The notes under the pieces: model-generated
The model's database searches: none
What the model was told of the DNA's origin: nothing
Seen by the model: the letters and a program-made list of their open reading frames with translations, nothing else
DNA from: Elephas maximus indicus
Lineage: Eukaryota; Chordata; Mammalia; Proboscidea; Elephantidae
Reading direction: 5' to 3'
Assembly (NCBI RefSeq): GCF_024166365.1
Contig: NC_064824.1
Coordinates: forward strand, 129,943,108-130,007,107
DNA length: 64,000 nt
Translations under genes and position numbers: made by a program
Shown: positions 10,701 through 20,171 of the stretch, one piece after another
Position numbering within the stretch: position 1 is the first letter of the stretch
How the letters are laid out: the number at the start of each line of letters is the position of its first letter

Positions 10701-13700
10701 TTGGGGTTCAAAGCTAGGTAGTTGGGCTCCAGAACCCAGACTCTTAACCATTATCCATGCTGGCTCAGTTCCTGTAATTCTCATCTATTCCTGCATAGAG
10801 TGTATTCATCATCACCGCCCCCTGACCCTTGCTCATTGCATTGTCCCACTAAGCTCCTTCCCTGGCTCTTTTTCCCAAAGCAACATCAGCCATTGTTCTT
10901 TCAGACCAGGTTCAAGGTTTACACTATACAAGGTAGCTTTCCTAACAAACTTGACTCACTCTGATCATGTTGTGACTCTATGTCACTTTGGTAGAACATT
11001 TTGTATTGTTATCAAGCTTTGCTTATGTATTGCCTTGAATACCAACCCCTTCTAATTCAGAGGTCACATGTATGTATGGCAGCCCAGCCACTCTGGGGCA
11101 TGGCTGAGAACCCAGAAGAAAAGGAAGAAAGGAACTTTTAGCCCCTAAAGTAATGTCACAGTTCATGTACTCCACCTATTTTGTGATACTCAAAAGCTAT
11201 ACTATCTCTTCAGCTTAAGGAGCAAGTAATTTAGAACAGGAATTGGTAAACTACGGCCTACAATCTAAATCTGGCCTGCCATCTGTTTTTTTTTTTTAAT
11301 AAAGTTTTATTGGAACATAACTGTGCCCATTAGTTTCCATATTGTCCATGGTTGCTTTCATGCAACAACAGTAGAGTTGACTAGTTATAGGAGACTGTTT
11401 GGCTCTCAAAGCCTCAAATATTCACTGTCTGGCTCTTTATAGACAGAGTTTGCCAACCCCTGACTTATAAAATAAATGAATCTTTTAAAAGAGCAGCATT
11501 AAATCACAAATCATCTTATTGATGAAAGTTGAGCTTTGCTAACTTTCTTGAGGATTTTGAAGATGCTAAATATTTACTTCCATGGTTCTCTTCCCTTACA
11601 AATGGGTTTTAGAAAGTAACAGTACAGCATATGAATCACCACCCGATTTACCTCATGGCATATTAACTCACCTTTGCTACAGCATTAGGGGTTACTTGAT
11701 TATTCTGTTTCAACTGTTTTGCCCCATTCAGAGCTTTGGAAATTGGAGGGGCTTTTTATGGGAGGACATTAAAATGTAAAGCAGTGTGTATGTTTTGACT
11801 GAATTATAGCATAAGAGTTTTTGTGAAATTAAAAGTCATGCTAGTTTTTTTTTTTTTTAAGAAAAGAAATATTTTTCCTTTGTCTTTACAGAAACTGATA
11901 CTTTTACCCAGAGTTTTAAAAGTAAGGTATCTGATTTTACAAATGACTACAGAAGAAACTTCAGAGCCCTGGTGGTATAGTGGTTAAGAGCTGGGCTGCT
12001 AACCAAAGGGTCTGCAGTTCAAATCCATCAGCTGCTCTTTGGAAACCCTATGGGGCAGTTCCACTCTGCCCTATAGGGTCGCTATAAGTTGGAACTAACT
12101 CAATACCACCTAACAACAACACCAACAGAAGAGATGTAGCTTACTAAAACTCAGGGCTAGAATTCAGATTTTTGGGAGTCCTCTAAACACTTCACCATGA
12201 AAGAAGTACAAACACCAGAAAAAAAAAAAATGTTACCTTTGAGTCAATTCCTACTCATAGTGACCGTACAGGACAGAGCAGAACTGCCCTGTAGAGTTTC
12301 CAAGGAGAGGCTGGTGGATTCGAACTGCTGACCTTTTGGTTAGCAGCCACACTCTTAACCATTGCGCCTCCAGGGCTCCAACATATAATAATTATATTTT
12401 GTAAATGCCTGTTATATATAATATCTTGTAATTTGCTTACCTTTGAACAATTTGTTCTCTGTTGAGACTTTAATAATTTTTGATGAATTACCATTATGTA
12501 ATAAATAAAATCAATGACTATATATGATTTAGATCAGACTTACAATTAACTTCATATAAGATAAAATGGTCCTTTGGCTTATTTTTTTAGAGAAAATGCT
12601 TCAATGTTTTTTATATACTTGGAAAAATAACATGTGTATTGATTTTTCCATTTAGCAGATAGTAGGTTAAAGAGAATAACATTTTTACCCTTAGTCATGG
12701 CTTCAAAAGATGAAAACGTTCACCTTTGTTTTGGGTAAGTCATAAAACCATAAAATGAGTGCATTTCATGAAGTAATCAGTAACAAATTCCATATTTGTA
12801 TTGCTGCAAAATCCCGTGTTTTTTAAGTAACACTAATTTTAAAATGTTACAGCAATTTTGGAAAGATTCCAAGAACTATGACGGAAGTACTTATTATAGG
12901 CAGTGATTTCTTCTTACTTATTAGTGTTTCTATATATTTACAAGTATATTAAGAGTTCAACTGAGTCAATAGACTGACAAATGTTATAAAGGACACCATT
13001 CCCTCTTGAGAAGGATACTCGTCCACATCCTATATATAGCTGAAGAGCATGAAAATACACCTGTGTGTGAGCCCTTCTACCCATCTGTGTGCTTGTGGAC
13101 ACCCTCTAGAGCTGGAGGTTCTATCTATAAACTGCCTATTGGACATTTCTAAAGGTGTTTGATGTTCTCATGTCATTAGATAATGTTGAGTAATAAAGAT
13201 AGCCTGGGGTTGATACCTTCCTTTAATGCTGATTGGGGGTAATTTAGCCATGGAACAAGGAAGTTCAGGTTCCCTGTGAAACTCTGTCTGTCACAGGTTT
13301 ATGCACCTTTCTGTGCGTCAGTTTCCTGGTCACTGAGATTTATTGATTGTGTCTGTCTCCACTGTGAGCTGAAACAGGTATGGAGGATTATGGCAGCAAT
13401 GCTGAGAGAAAATAGGATTTTGGAGTCAGATAAATCCAGAGTTGGGTTTCCCACCTACTGTGTGACCTCGTTAACATTCCTCAGCCCCCATTTGCTGGTC
13501 TATAAAGCACAAGCCATAGGATCTGCTCAGCAAGATGATTATATAAGAGTAGATAACAGTGTAAAGTCTGGATCCAATAGCTGGCCCATAGCAAGTGGTC
13601 AGTAAATGGAAGATTTCTGCACTTTCTCTGTCTTTCTGGCCTCTTCCCCACCTCCCCAAAGACAACACAGGGAGTGTAGGTGTATGCCATCATCATCTCA

Positions 13701-15488
13701 GACTCCTTTGATGCCTAATGGACTATGTATAGTCAAAAAATGTATATATATATTAACTCTGATGGGCTTTGTGGCAAAGCCAGTTTATATCTAGAGCTAC
13801 ATGAGTGGATTGTTTTAACTTAGGAACTTTTAGGACCTTCATGGAAATTGCCATCACTATGTTATATTTAACTAGCTGCTCCTGGCTTCTGGTCTAAGCA
13901 GAGGCAGACAAGGCTGTCGCTACTCAAGTGGAGAGAAGCCTTCCCCGAGGGAAGAAAATATCCCCAAGGGATTTGCAGTTGCATCACACTGTTGCGCAAC
14001 ATGCTTTCTCTCCTCTTAGAACTTTCGGGGCAGTCTGAAGAAATAGCCCAAACCTTTCCACAGCTTTCCCTTTGAGTAACTCTTTCTACCTGAAGCAGGG
14101 TGAATAGATTCCTCGTGGTCTTAAAGGAAAAGAAACCACCAAATTTGGGGGAATGGTTCCTGGAATGGCTTTTTGATGCCAGACTGGTCTCAAGTTCAGC
14201 GTACCAGCCAAAGGTCAATTTTTTTATCTAAAGTTGAATGTGATGATCTAAGAGTATTTATATATAAGTCTGGAGATAAGGACAGCAGCAGTAACTGCTT
14301 ATTATAAGTGTTAGTGATGAAGGTAGAAAACTGTGTCCTGAGTTTCTTTGTCACCTCCACGTTTCATCATCTCTAAAACACTTTGATAATACCAGTCATT
14401 GTAGCTAATACACACATGCATCCAGAAAAAAAGAGTAATTTCTGTGGCATTAACCAGACCCCCTGAGGTAGCACCAAGTGATCTAACAAACAAAAGCTCC
14501 CCATTTTACAACTGTGGAAATACAATCACAGGATAAGTGATTTGCTCATGATGATATATTGGAGATAGAACTAGGGCTGAGGTATTCTGCCAGGTCCTAA
14601 AATATTATTAATTCCACTACATAAGCGAGTAAGCGAGTCTACTGCATCCGAAGGCCTGGCAATTAATTATTGCAAGTGCCTCCGGTGATTCATAACCAGG
14701 TATATCGGGGAGTTGTGTATGACATTACTCTGCTGCAGACATCGACAAAGGTAAACCTAGTAATAATCATCAAATTATTAAACAAGCACCATGCTGTTCT
14801 GAGTCAAAGATCTGAGCCAGAAAGTCCTGGAGATCAGAGAACCAGGGTTTCAAGTCCCAAATCGCTTAGACTGGTCCCCTGTGGGTGCAGGCCTATGCCA
14901 CATTCATGCTTCATAACATCATCCAGGGTGTTCATCATGCATGGGGATGTTTCTTCCCACTCCTATTGGGCAACTTCCCTCCTAATGCCTTCCCTGTAAA
15001 TGTTGAGAGACGGGTATTGGCCATTGGAAAGTTGAAGAGCAGTCCAACATGTGGAGAAATGTGATAGATAATCAACCAATTTTTACCAGTCTACCAATTT
15101 ATTTTTTGCCCAAGCTCCCTAGACTGTAATACATAGTTTAAATTACCATTCTTCATTGACAACCAATATAAATTAATACCACACCACTGCTTCTCACTGT
15201 ATAGCTACTAACAGCTACGTAACTGCAAGGCTGGAAGATGGTCTTTAGGAGTTTGATAAAATAGGCAGGCCCTTCTCCAAATCAATCCAAATAAATATTA
15301 CTCACCATCGCACCTGCTCCTATAATTCCTGGGAACCACCACTCAAAGCAAGAGATAGGGTTTTGAAGGAGTTGGGCTTCATCCACCAAGCTGACAATCA
15401 GAGGTACTGCATTGAGAGCTATACCTAAAAGAAGTAGAACCAGCAGGCTGAATCCATTGCAGGACGTCCATCCTTCACAGCAGGTCAT
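4483..15488 (-). CDS. TM4SF20: TM4SF20, transmembrane 4 L6 family member 20 (spliced, 4 coding exons)
   Basis: Joined CDS is complement of 4483-4762, 7509-7660, 9344-9409 and 15306-15488: 681 bp, 226 codons plus TAG, against 229 residues in human. Introns 1 and 2 are phase 0 and intron 3 is phase 2. The product is a tetraspanin-like L6 protein: TM1 about residues 11-35, TM2 about 46-68, TM3 about 84-109, a large extracytoplasmic loop of about 70 residues with two N-glycosylation sequons (NST, NDS), TM4 about 180-212, and a basic tail ending SKRRSQIV. Family knowledge: human TM4SF20 sits in ER/secretory membranes, is enriched in intestine, restrains CREB3L1 proteolytic activation, and inverts topology with ceramide. 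I see no frameshift, premature stop or broken splice site, so the gene looks functional. Confidence 0.93.
4962..5152 (-). mobile_element. mariner/Tc1-like MITE, copy 1
   Basis: About 190 bp with inverted ends (complement of tacagtaaaacctgcaag) flanked by TA. It is closely related, in opposite orientation, to the element at 7045-7238. It lies in TM4SF20 intron 3. Confidence 0.6.
5273..5436 (-). mobile_element. AfroSINE, near full length
   Basis: Reverse copy running from the A-rich/aaaccc tail to the complement of the GGAGCCCTGGTGGC head; the B-box-like ggattcgaactgcc is visible. Intron 3 of TM4SF20. Confidence 0.88.
5485..5585 (+). repeat. L2 3' end fragment
   Basis: Matches the L2 3' block (ccccaactagaatggaagtt ... 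cctagtatatagtgggc). Confidence 0.5.
5880..6077 (-). mobile_element. AfroSINE, long subfamily
   Basis: Reverse copy with the internal 'taatctttatggaagcagac' block that the short subfamily lacks; ends in the complement of a GGAGCC head. Confidence 0.88.
6330..6480. repeat. ancient L1 (L1ME-type) fragment
   Basis: Old L1-like 'attataaaggtaatatatgc' and 'ctccccataaccattctcc' blocks in intron 3. Confidence 0.4.
6521..7035 (+). mobile_element. solo LTR, MaLR-like
   Basis: About 515 bp, TG...CA ended (TGTTATGGATTGAATTG ... AACTAAGACA), with AATAAA near its 3' end (gagagaataaatttctg), as in MLT1/MST-class LTRs. Flanking attca/ataca is a decayed 5-bp duplication (4 of 5). The same family recurs at 41.7, 44.9, 45.3, 46.4 and 53.8 kb. 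Confidence 0.7.
7045..7238 (+). mobile_element. mariner/Tc1-like MITE, copy 2
   Basis: Starts tacagtaaaacctgcaaat and ends ggtgtaactgta. It is the inverted counterpart of 4962-5152 and directly abuts the LTR ending at 7035. Confidence 0.6.
7509..7660 (-). CDS. TM4SF20: TM4SF20 coding exon 3
   Basis: The acceptor ctatcttgcag precedes an ATG codon at 7660-7658 that encodes an internal Met. The exon encodes TM3 (MFLSSLLNVVTVVGAVYCIL) and the first half of the loop, with an NST sequon and several Cys. It ends AG|GTGAGT at 7509/7508 in phase 2. The equivalent penultimate exon is the one reported as removed by a recurrent human deletion. An open frame on the opposite strand here is only its shadow. 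Confidence 0.93.
7765..7952. repeat. two-copy tandem duplication (92 and 96 bp)
   Basis: Units 7765-7856 and 7857-7952 both run from agtccccctgcagtcctagg to ggttaagctcac and differ by a few substitutions and a 4-bp insertion. The unit begins about 105 bp upstream of the exon 3 acceptor. Confidence 0.85.
7953..8224. other. unidentified, possibly LTR-derived
   Basis: Continues from the tandem duplication and contains AATAAA near 8001 followed by a C/T-rich stretch, reminiscent of an LTR R-U5 region. Family not recognised. Confidence 0.25.
8225..8405 (+). repeat. MIR SINE (ancient)
   Basis: Diverged MIR features: accagctgtg core, 'gaggattaatttctttgtc', and the end 'aatgctcaataaatgtta'. Confidence 0.5.
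8462..8680 (+). mobile_element. AfroSINE, GGTCCCTAGGTGG-headed subfamily
   Basis: Forward copy from ggtccctaggtggtgcaaa to atttggtttttgggg, with the 'agaaaggcctggccacctgc' block typical of this subfamily. TM4SF20 intron 2. Confidence 0.85.
8869..9071 (+). mobile_element. AfroSINE, long subfamily
   Basis: Forward copy from ggagccctggtgatgcagc to the cgaaatggacttgagga end, about 270 bp from exon 2 on its 3' side. TM4SF20 intron 2. Confidence 0.85.
9344..9409 (-). CDS. TM4SF20: TM4SF20 coding exon 2 (66-bp microexon)
   Basis: Encodes 22 residues, VIPATTMSLAARKRACCNNK followed by TG, the end of TM2 and the short cytoplasmic loop with a basic-Cys-Cys motif. The acceptor is atttccag at 9410, the donor GGA|GTGAGT at 9344/9343, and both ends are in phase 0. 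The exon is too short to stand out as an open frame; it was found from the conserved peptide. Confidence 0.93.
9694..9858 (-). mobile_element. AfroSINE, short subfamily
   Basis: Reverse copy with a 5' oligo-A run, the diagnostic gtaggacagagtagaaatgc block, and the complement of a GGAACCCC head. TM4SF20 intron 1. Confidence 0.86.
9860..10585. other. intronic, nothing recognised
   Basis: TM4SF20 intron 1; two T-rich runs (9884-9898, 9943-9955), no other feature seen. Confidence 0.5.
10590..10760 (-). repeat. MIR SINE (ancient)
   Basis: Typical MIR string: cattttaccaacaagaaaac, tgaggcacagaaagtttgaa, then the pre-B-box-like half ending in a diverged 'ctcttaaccatt'. Confidence 0.6.
10761..11236. 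other. intronic, nothing recognised
   Basis: TM4SF20 intron 1. An open frame of 121 codons at 10690-11055 starts within MIR and has no recognisable protein features. Confidence 0.45.
11237..11462 (-). mobile_element. old hAT-like DNA transposon (non-autonomous)
   Basis: A family with CAGGGGTC-type ends: 'caggaattggtaaactac' at one end and tttgccaacccctg at the other, with the internal aaagttttattggaacata block. Shares family with 42934-43132 and 60674-61110. Confidence 0.6.
11463..11963. other. intronic, nothing recognised
   Basis: TM4SF20 intron 1, AT-rich, no feature seen. Confidence 0.45.
11964..12127 (+). mobile_element. AfroSINE with RTE-type 3' tail
   Basis: The forward head gagccctggtggtatagtgg leads into the usual body. 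The tail reads ccacctaacaacaacacc, the RTE tail, instead of TTTGGTTT. This shows the 3' homology between the SINE and its LINE partner. Confidence 0.86.
12218..12379 (-). mobile_element. AfroSINE, short subfamily
   Basis: Reverse copy with an A-run at 12218-12229, ggattcgaactgctgacc, and the complement of a GGAGCCCTGG head. Confidence 0.87.
12380..13400. other. intronic, nothing recognised
   Basis: TM4SF20 intron 1, AT-rich unique-looking DNA with no convincing repeat or conserved coding peptide. Confidence 0.5.
13405..13620 (+). repeat. MIR SINE (ancient)
   Basis: Near full-length MIR pattern: 'ggagtcagataaatccag', 'tactgtgtgacctcg', 'agcaagtggtcagtaaatg'. Confidence 0.6.
13640..15280. other. 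intronic, nothing recognised
   Basis: TM4SF20 intron 1. It holds a 116-codon open frame on the minus strand (13868-14218) with no recognisable domain or splice context, and otherwise unique-looking sequence. Confidence 0.45.
15306..15488 (-). CDS. TM4SF20: TM4SF20 coding exon 1 (start)
   Basis: The start is taken at 15488 (MTCCEGWTSCNGF...) because this is the family N-terminus and has purine at -3 (gagaccATG). An upstream in-frame Met 11 codons earlier is probably 5' UTR. The exon encodes 61 residues covering TM1, with G22-IAL-N26 inside it, the short first loop, and the start of TM2 (CFEWWFPGIIGAGAM). It ends ATG|GTGAGT at 15306/15305 in phase 0. Confidence 0.93.
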
Positions 15489-15640
15489 GGTCTCTTCCGA
15501 TTCAATAAGAAACCCTGTCAAAGTGGCTATGTGCGTGAGGCACCGTCTTGCCTTTTATCCGGAGCCTTCTGGTTAAAGTTTAGCACTTACGAAAAATGAA
15601 TCACAGAAAATAGTTCAGAGTCCACTGGGGCAGGACGTTA
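15489..15640 (-). promoter_or_regulatory. TM4SF20: TM4SF20 promoter and 5' UTR
   Basis: On the minus strand a TATA-like/GATA element GGATAAAAGG lies at 15551-15560, about 65-70 bp before the ATG, implying a start site near 15525 and a 5' UTR of roughly 35 bases. Further upstream are an HNF1-like block (plus strand ggttaaagtttagc, 15571-15584) and an HNF4-like half site (cagagtcca, 15616-15624). These motifs suit an intestine-enriched gene but are matches by eye only. Confidence 0.45.
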
Positions 15641-15886
15641 TGACAACTGTTACGGGAACTAATGATAATTTTATAATGTGATAGAGGAGAAAGGAAGGTG
15701 GGAGAAAAATCTATGGAGCTGTTAGATAAATTTACATGTGAAAATAGGCAGATGAAAACTAAAAAGAAGGGGAAAGGGGCTTACAGAAAAAGATACACTC
15801 CTATTTTACTAGCATGCCTTATGACAAAAGAATATCCGCTTACTATAAACTATTCATATTATTACCAGTTATGGAAATTCCTTCAA

Positions 15887-16095
15887 GGTCCCTGAGTAGC
15901 ACAAACAGTTTGCGCTCATCTACTAACCTAAAGGTTGGCAGTTCAAACCCACCCAGCAGTGCTTTAGAAGAAAGGCCTGGTAATCTGTTTCCATTAAAGA
16001 TAATAGCCATGAAAACCCTACAGAACAGTTCTACTGTGTAACAGCAGATGCGGTCACCACGAGTGGTAATCGACTTGGCAGCAACAGGTTTTTTT
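15887..16095 (+). mobile_element. AfroSINE, GGTCCCTGAGTAG-headed subfamily
   Basis: Forward copy with aggtccctgagtagcacaaa head, agaaaggcctggtaatctg body and cgacttggcagcaacagg end. It lies about 250 bp upstream of the TM4SF20 promoter. Confidence 0.85.
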
Positions 16096-16209
16096 ATGGA
16101 AATTCGTTATTGTTGAAATTGTTCAATAAGAAAATGAACATATTTGAGTTTGGGGGAAAAATATTTACTGCACATGTTCTTGATTAATCAGAATATTAGG
16201 ATTCATTGC

Positions 16210-16630
16210 TCTGACAGGAATCACAATAGAGGGTCCCAGACAGAGCTGGAGAAAAACGTAGAACAAAATTCAAACTCACAAAAAACAGACCACACTTACT
16301 GGCCAGACAGAGACTGGAGAAACCATGAGAGCATGGGCCCTGAACACCCTTTTAACTCAGTACTGAATTCACCTGCAGCCAAAGATTAGGCCCATAAACA
16401 AGAATACATGTAGCTCAACCCCATATGCAAGACTAAACGTGCACACCAGCCCAGGGCAAGGACAGGAGGACAGGAAAGGTGGGCAAATGGAAATGGGGAA
16501 CCCAAGGTTGAGAAAGGGAGAGTGTTGACACATGGCAGGGTTGACAACCAATGTCATAAAACAATATGTGTATTGTTTAATGAGAAACTAATTTGCTCTG
16601 AAACCTTCATCTAAAGCATAATTTTAAAAA
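16210..16630 (+). mobile_element. elephant-type L1 3' end (variant 2)
   Basis: The 'cagacagagctggagaaaaa' block, 'aatgtcataaaacaatatgt' and 'aaaccttcatctaaagcata' followed by an A-rich tail match an L1 3' end I associate with elephant genomes. Non-coding, heavily 5' truncated. Confidence 0.55.
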
Positions 16631-16756
16631 ATTAGGATTCAGTTTCAGGTTTTAGGATTCAGTAAACATTCGACAAAATATTTTTAATGTCATATTACCA
16701 TACTTTTAAGTACAACTACTACACCTTCTACATTTGCCAATCCTGCCCTCTACCTG

Positions 16757-16846
16757 CAAGGTATTTTCATAAGAACACTATGCTAATTTTTTACAGCAAT
16801 ATCTTAAAGAAAAAATTGGCGTAGTGTTGATTATGAAAATACCTTG
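16757..16846 (+). repeat. 90-bp near-perfect palindrome (hairpin)
   Basis: The arms caaggtattttcataa (16757-16772) and ttatgaaaataccttg (16831-16846) are perfect complements and extend inward for about 38 bp in all, to a loop of about 17 bases. The two internal mismatches become G-U pairs in a plus-strand RNA, and there is one small bulge. It could be a mariner-type MITE of the MADE1 kind or a miRNA-like hairpin; the family was not recognised. Confidence 0.75.
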
Positions 16847-16849
16847 GGG

Positions 16850-18075
16850 GGGGCACGTTGATAAACAAAGTTAGAAGGTGCATGTTATTTGCGTAAAAAT
16901 AGAGTATTCCAGTCTTGTAAACTAATCCATTTAGGGATAGCCCACCTAAGACTTGTGGGAGGTTTGGCCAATGTTGCCAGGCTGAAAGTGATCGGCAATG
17001 AAAACCAGAATGAAAGTTAGGAATAAGAGAGAGACTGGAGGGGAAATTATTGTGTCTTAACCATCTTTTACTCTTGAGTGCTTACTTGGCCATGTACAGT
17101 AAGTACATTTCTGGAACATGGTTCTTTGTTGTCTCTACTAGTTTGTGAGATCTTCAAGAAATTGTTCTATCCGGTGGGATTGGCTTTAAAATGAAAAAGT
17201 TACCACTTAGGCTAAAAGGTCATGGTAGTTATTACAAGGACCACTTGAAGCCGCCAGGTAAAAGAATGTAACGAGCCATGTACTGGCCCTTCATATTTTT
17301 GTGCAGATATGACACGCATCACTTCTATTCACATTTCATCAGCCAAATGAGGCAGTGGATGGCGAAATACAACCAACATATGTCCAGAAGAAGAAAATCA
17401 AACATTAGGTAGCGCTTATGTCTACCCTGGTTCCCTCTACTTCCGTGTAATCTCCATCCCAGCCCAGAGCATGGATTCAGGGAATGCTGTTGGGAATGAA
17501 GAATGAATGAATGAATGTGGAGATGGAGCCAGCGCATTACCCAACTCAGGTGTCACTGGCTTAGAGAGTAAAACCCAGACTGCAGCAGCAGGAGAGCATA
17601 TCGAGTGGATGTGTCTAGTTCCAGCATGGGGATCTAAGCAGGAAATGACTTTGTACCAAAGGAATTAAAAATACCCCACCCATCACCATAGCCCACAAAA
17701 CACTGAGAGTGAGTGAAAGAATACCACTACAGAACACCACACTACAGCAGGGTGGAGAGAAATCATTTTATGATTTGCATACTTCTGCATTGCTAAGGTT
17801 TCTAGACCAATAGTATATTTATTTTATGAAAATTACCCCCACTGAGTTATAGAAATATTATTATGATTGTAATTATATGATTATATAAATAGATTATTTG
17901 TTACTGAGTTAGTTGACTGAATGGAAACAAGTAGTTACATCTTATTTCAGACTGAGTGGGCTCTTCAATTTCAAACCTTTCTACTGTTTTCATTAGATGT
18001 TGAATTAAAGAACTGTTTAGGTACTGTTTTATAGATAGAGACCAGAACTTGTTGGATTCTACATAACTATAACTC
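16850..18075. other. intergenic, nothing recognised
   Basis: A G-run at 16847-16853 and a short (gaat)n tract near 17500-17515; no gene seen. Confidence 0.45.
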
Positions 18076-18077
18076 CA

Positions 18078-18895
18078 TGAGGAAGAATGGGGCATCAAGA
18101 TTGAAGGAAATCTCATTAACAACCTGCATTATGCAGATGACACAGCCTTGCTTGCTGAAAGTGAAGAGGACTTGAAGGACTTACTGATGAAGATCAAAGA
18201 CCACAGCCTTCAGTATGGATTACACCGCAACATAAAGAAAACAAAAATTCTCACAACTGAACCAATATGCAACATCATAATAAGCAGAGAAAAGATTTAA
18301 GTTATCAAGGATTTCATTTTACTTGGATCCACAATCAACACCCATGGAAGCAACAGTCAAAAAATCAAAAGAGGCATTGCAGTGGGCAAATCTGCTACAA
18401 ACGACCTCTTTAAAGTGTTGAAAAGCAAAGCTATCACCTTGAAGACTAATGTGCACCTCACCCAAGCCATGGTGTTTTCAGTTGCCTCATATGCGTGTGA
18501 ATAGGAAAGACGGAAGAGGAATGGATGCCTTTGAACTCTGGTGTTGGCAAAGAATATCGAATATACCACGGACTGCCAAGAGAATGAACAAATCTGTCTT
18601 GAAAGTACAACCAGAATGCTCCTTAGAAGCAAGGATGGCAAGACTACATCTCACATACTTTGGGCGTGTTATCAGGAGGGATCAGTCCCTGGAGAAGGAC
18701 ATCATGCTTGGTAAAGCAGAGAGTCAGCGAAAAAGAGGAAGACCATCCACGAGATGGATTGACACAGTGGCTGCAACAATGGACTCAAGCATAACAAGAA
18801 TTTTGAGGGTGGCACAGTACCCGGCAGTGTTTCATTCTGTTAAACATAGGGTTGCTGTGAGTTGGAACCAACTTGACGGCACCTAACAACAACAA
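18078..18895 (+). mobile_element. RTE (BovB-like) LINE, ORF2 C-terminal fragment
   Basis: It starts inside the reverse transcriptase domain; the YADD catalytic motif is still readable (NNLHYADDTALLAES, near 18117-18161). It then runs through the C-terminal domain to the family tail with (CAA)n at 18884-18896. Stops and frameshifts break the frame, so it is not active. Confidence 0.88.
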
Positions 18896-19395
18896 CATGA
18901 GAATCAAGAGTTTGATTGCCATACTGTGCCAGAAGAGCAAAACTAAGCAAGTAGCATGCTTTGCTAGTGGCTGTAACAAAACTTATTTCCACTTGAGTTT
19001 GCTACTCCTTACACTTGTGGCTAAAAGTAAATATCTGAAGAATTGGATAAAAATGTAGAAATAGAATCTGTGAATTATAAAGGGGAAGGTATTTAAGGAT
19101 AAAGATGAAAAGAGAATTAGCATATAACTGAAGGGAAGGGTTACGTTAGACAACTTTTGCACTTTCTGCCTAACCCACATGCCTCCTTCTATAAAAACGC
19201 TCCCCACCCCACAATTCCCATGAGTAGTTTGTCCTTTTGGTATCTCATTTGTATTGTGGGAATTTGTTCCCCTGGCCATTACTGATTGGAATATGGGTAA
19301 ATATAGAAGCTAAGCTCTTTCAAGCTCTCCCAGGAACTTGGAATTGAAAGCAAGAGACACTAGTTATTCTGTTTTGTGTGAAATTGGAGAAAGGG
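18896..19395. other. intergenic, nothing recognised
   Basis: Unique-looking DNA downstream of the RTE copy. Confidence 0.45.
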
Positions 19396-20135
19396 TGTAT
19401 CAGTTAGGATCAAGTTCAATTGCATGTAAAAAGAAATTCATAATAACAATGGCTTAAATGAGAGAGAAATTGAGTTCTTCACATACAAGAAGTGGAGGTA
19501 GGTACTCAAGAGCTGATATCATAGCTGCATACTCTCAGGGATCCTTTCAGCTCGTGGACCCATCATCTCTTTGGTCTCTTCATTCTCATAATCAAAACAT
19601 GGTGGCTATAACTCCAACCGTCATGCCTACTTCCCACTCAGAAGGGTAAAGGCAGGGAAGGGCCTACCCTCTTCCATTTAAAGAGCCATGTGACAACATC
19701 TAGGTGTAAAGAAATCCAGGGAAAATGTAGTATTTATTCCAAGTGGTCTGTGCGCAGTTAGAATGGGGGTTATATTTATAAGAAGGGGACAGAGGATATT
19801 GGGTAGGCAACTAGCAGTTTCTTCCATGTCACATAAATTTATGAGCTCTCTCAGGAAAATAAACCAGTCTGCAAAAGGAAGAAAAAGAGGAAGAACAAGG
19901 AGGAGGAAAAGAAGAAGGGAGAAGAATGAAGACTCAGATGTGCTGAGAGAGAAGAGAGAGAGTAGCTGCCTGGCCTCTCAATGGTTTCCTGCTTCTTGAT
20001 TTCTACCCAATGAGGACTGACTACAGGTCTTATCTTTGTTTTCTGTGAAATGCCCCTATATTGTTATAATAAATGACCCCCTTTATATTACATTAAGTGG
20101 ATTTCTGTTTTTTGCAACCCAAAGAGCTAAAAATG
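19396..20135. other. unidentified old repeat-like stretch
   Basis: The start (atcagttaggatcaagttca) and the end (ggatttctgttttttgcaac) resemble ancient LTR or MER-type sequence, and a purine-rich GAA/GGA run lies at 19874-19925. Family not established. Confidence 0.25.
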
Positions 20136-20171
20136 AAAGTTACTAAAATGAAGGATAGAAAAGTATACAAA

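Noticed and set aside
13868-14218. 116-codon minus-strand frame in TM4SF20 intron 1
   Set aside because: Composition unremarkable, no recognised domain and no splice signals linking it to TM4SF20.
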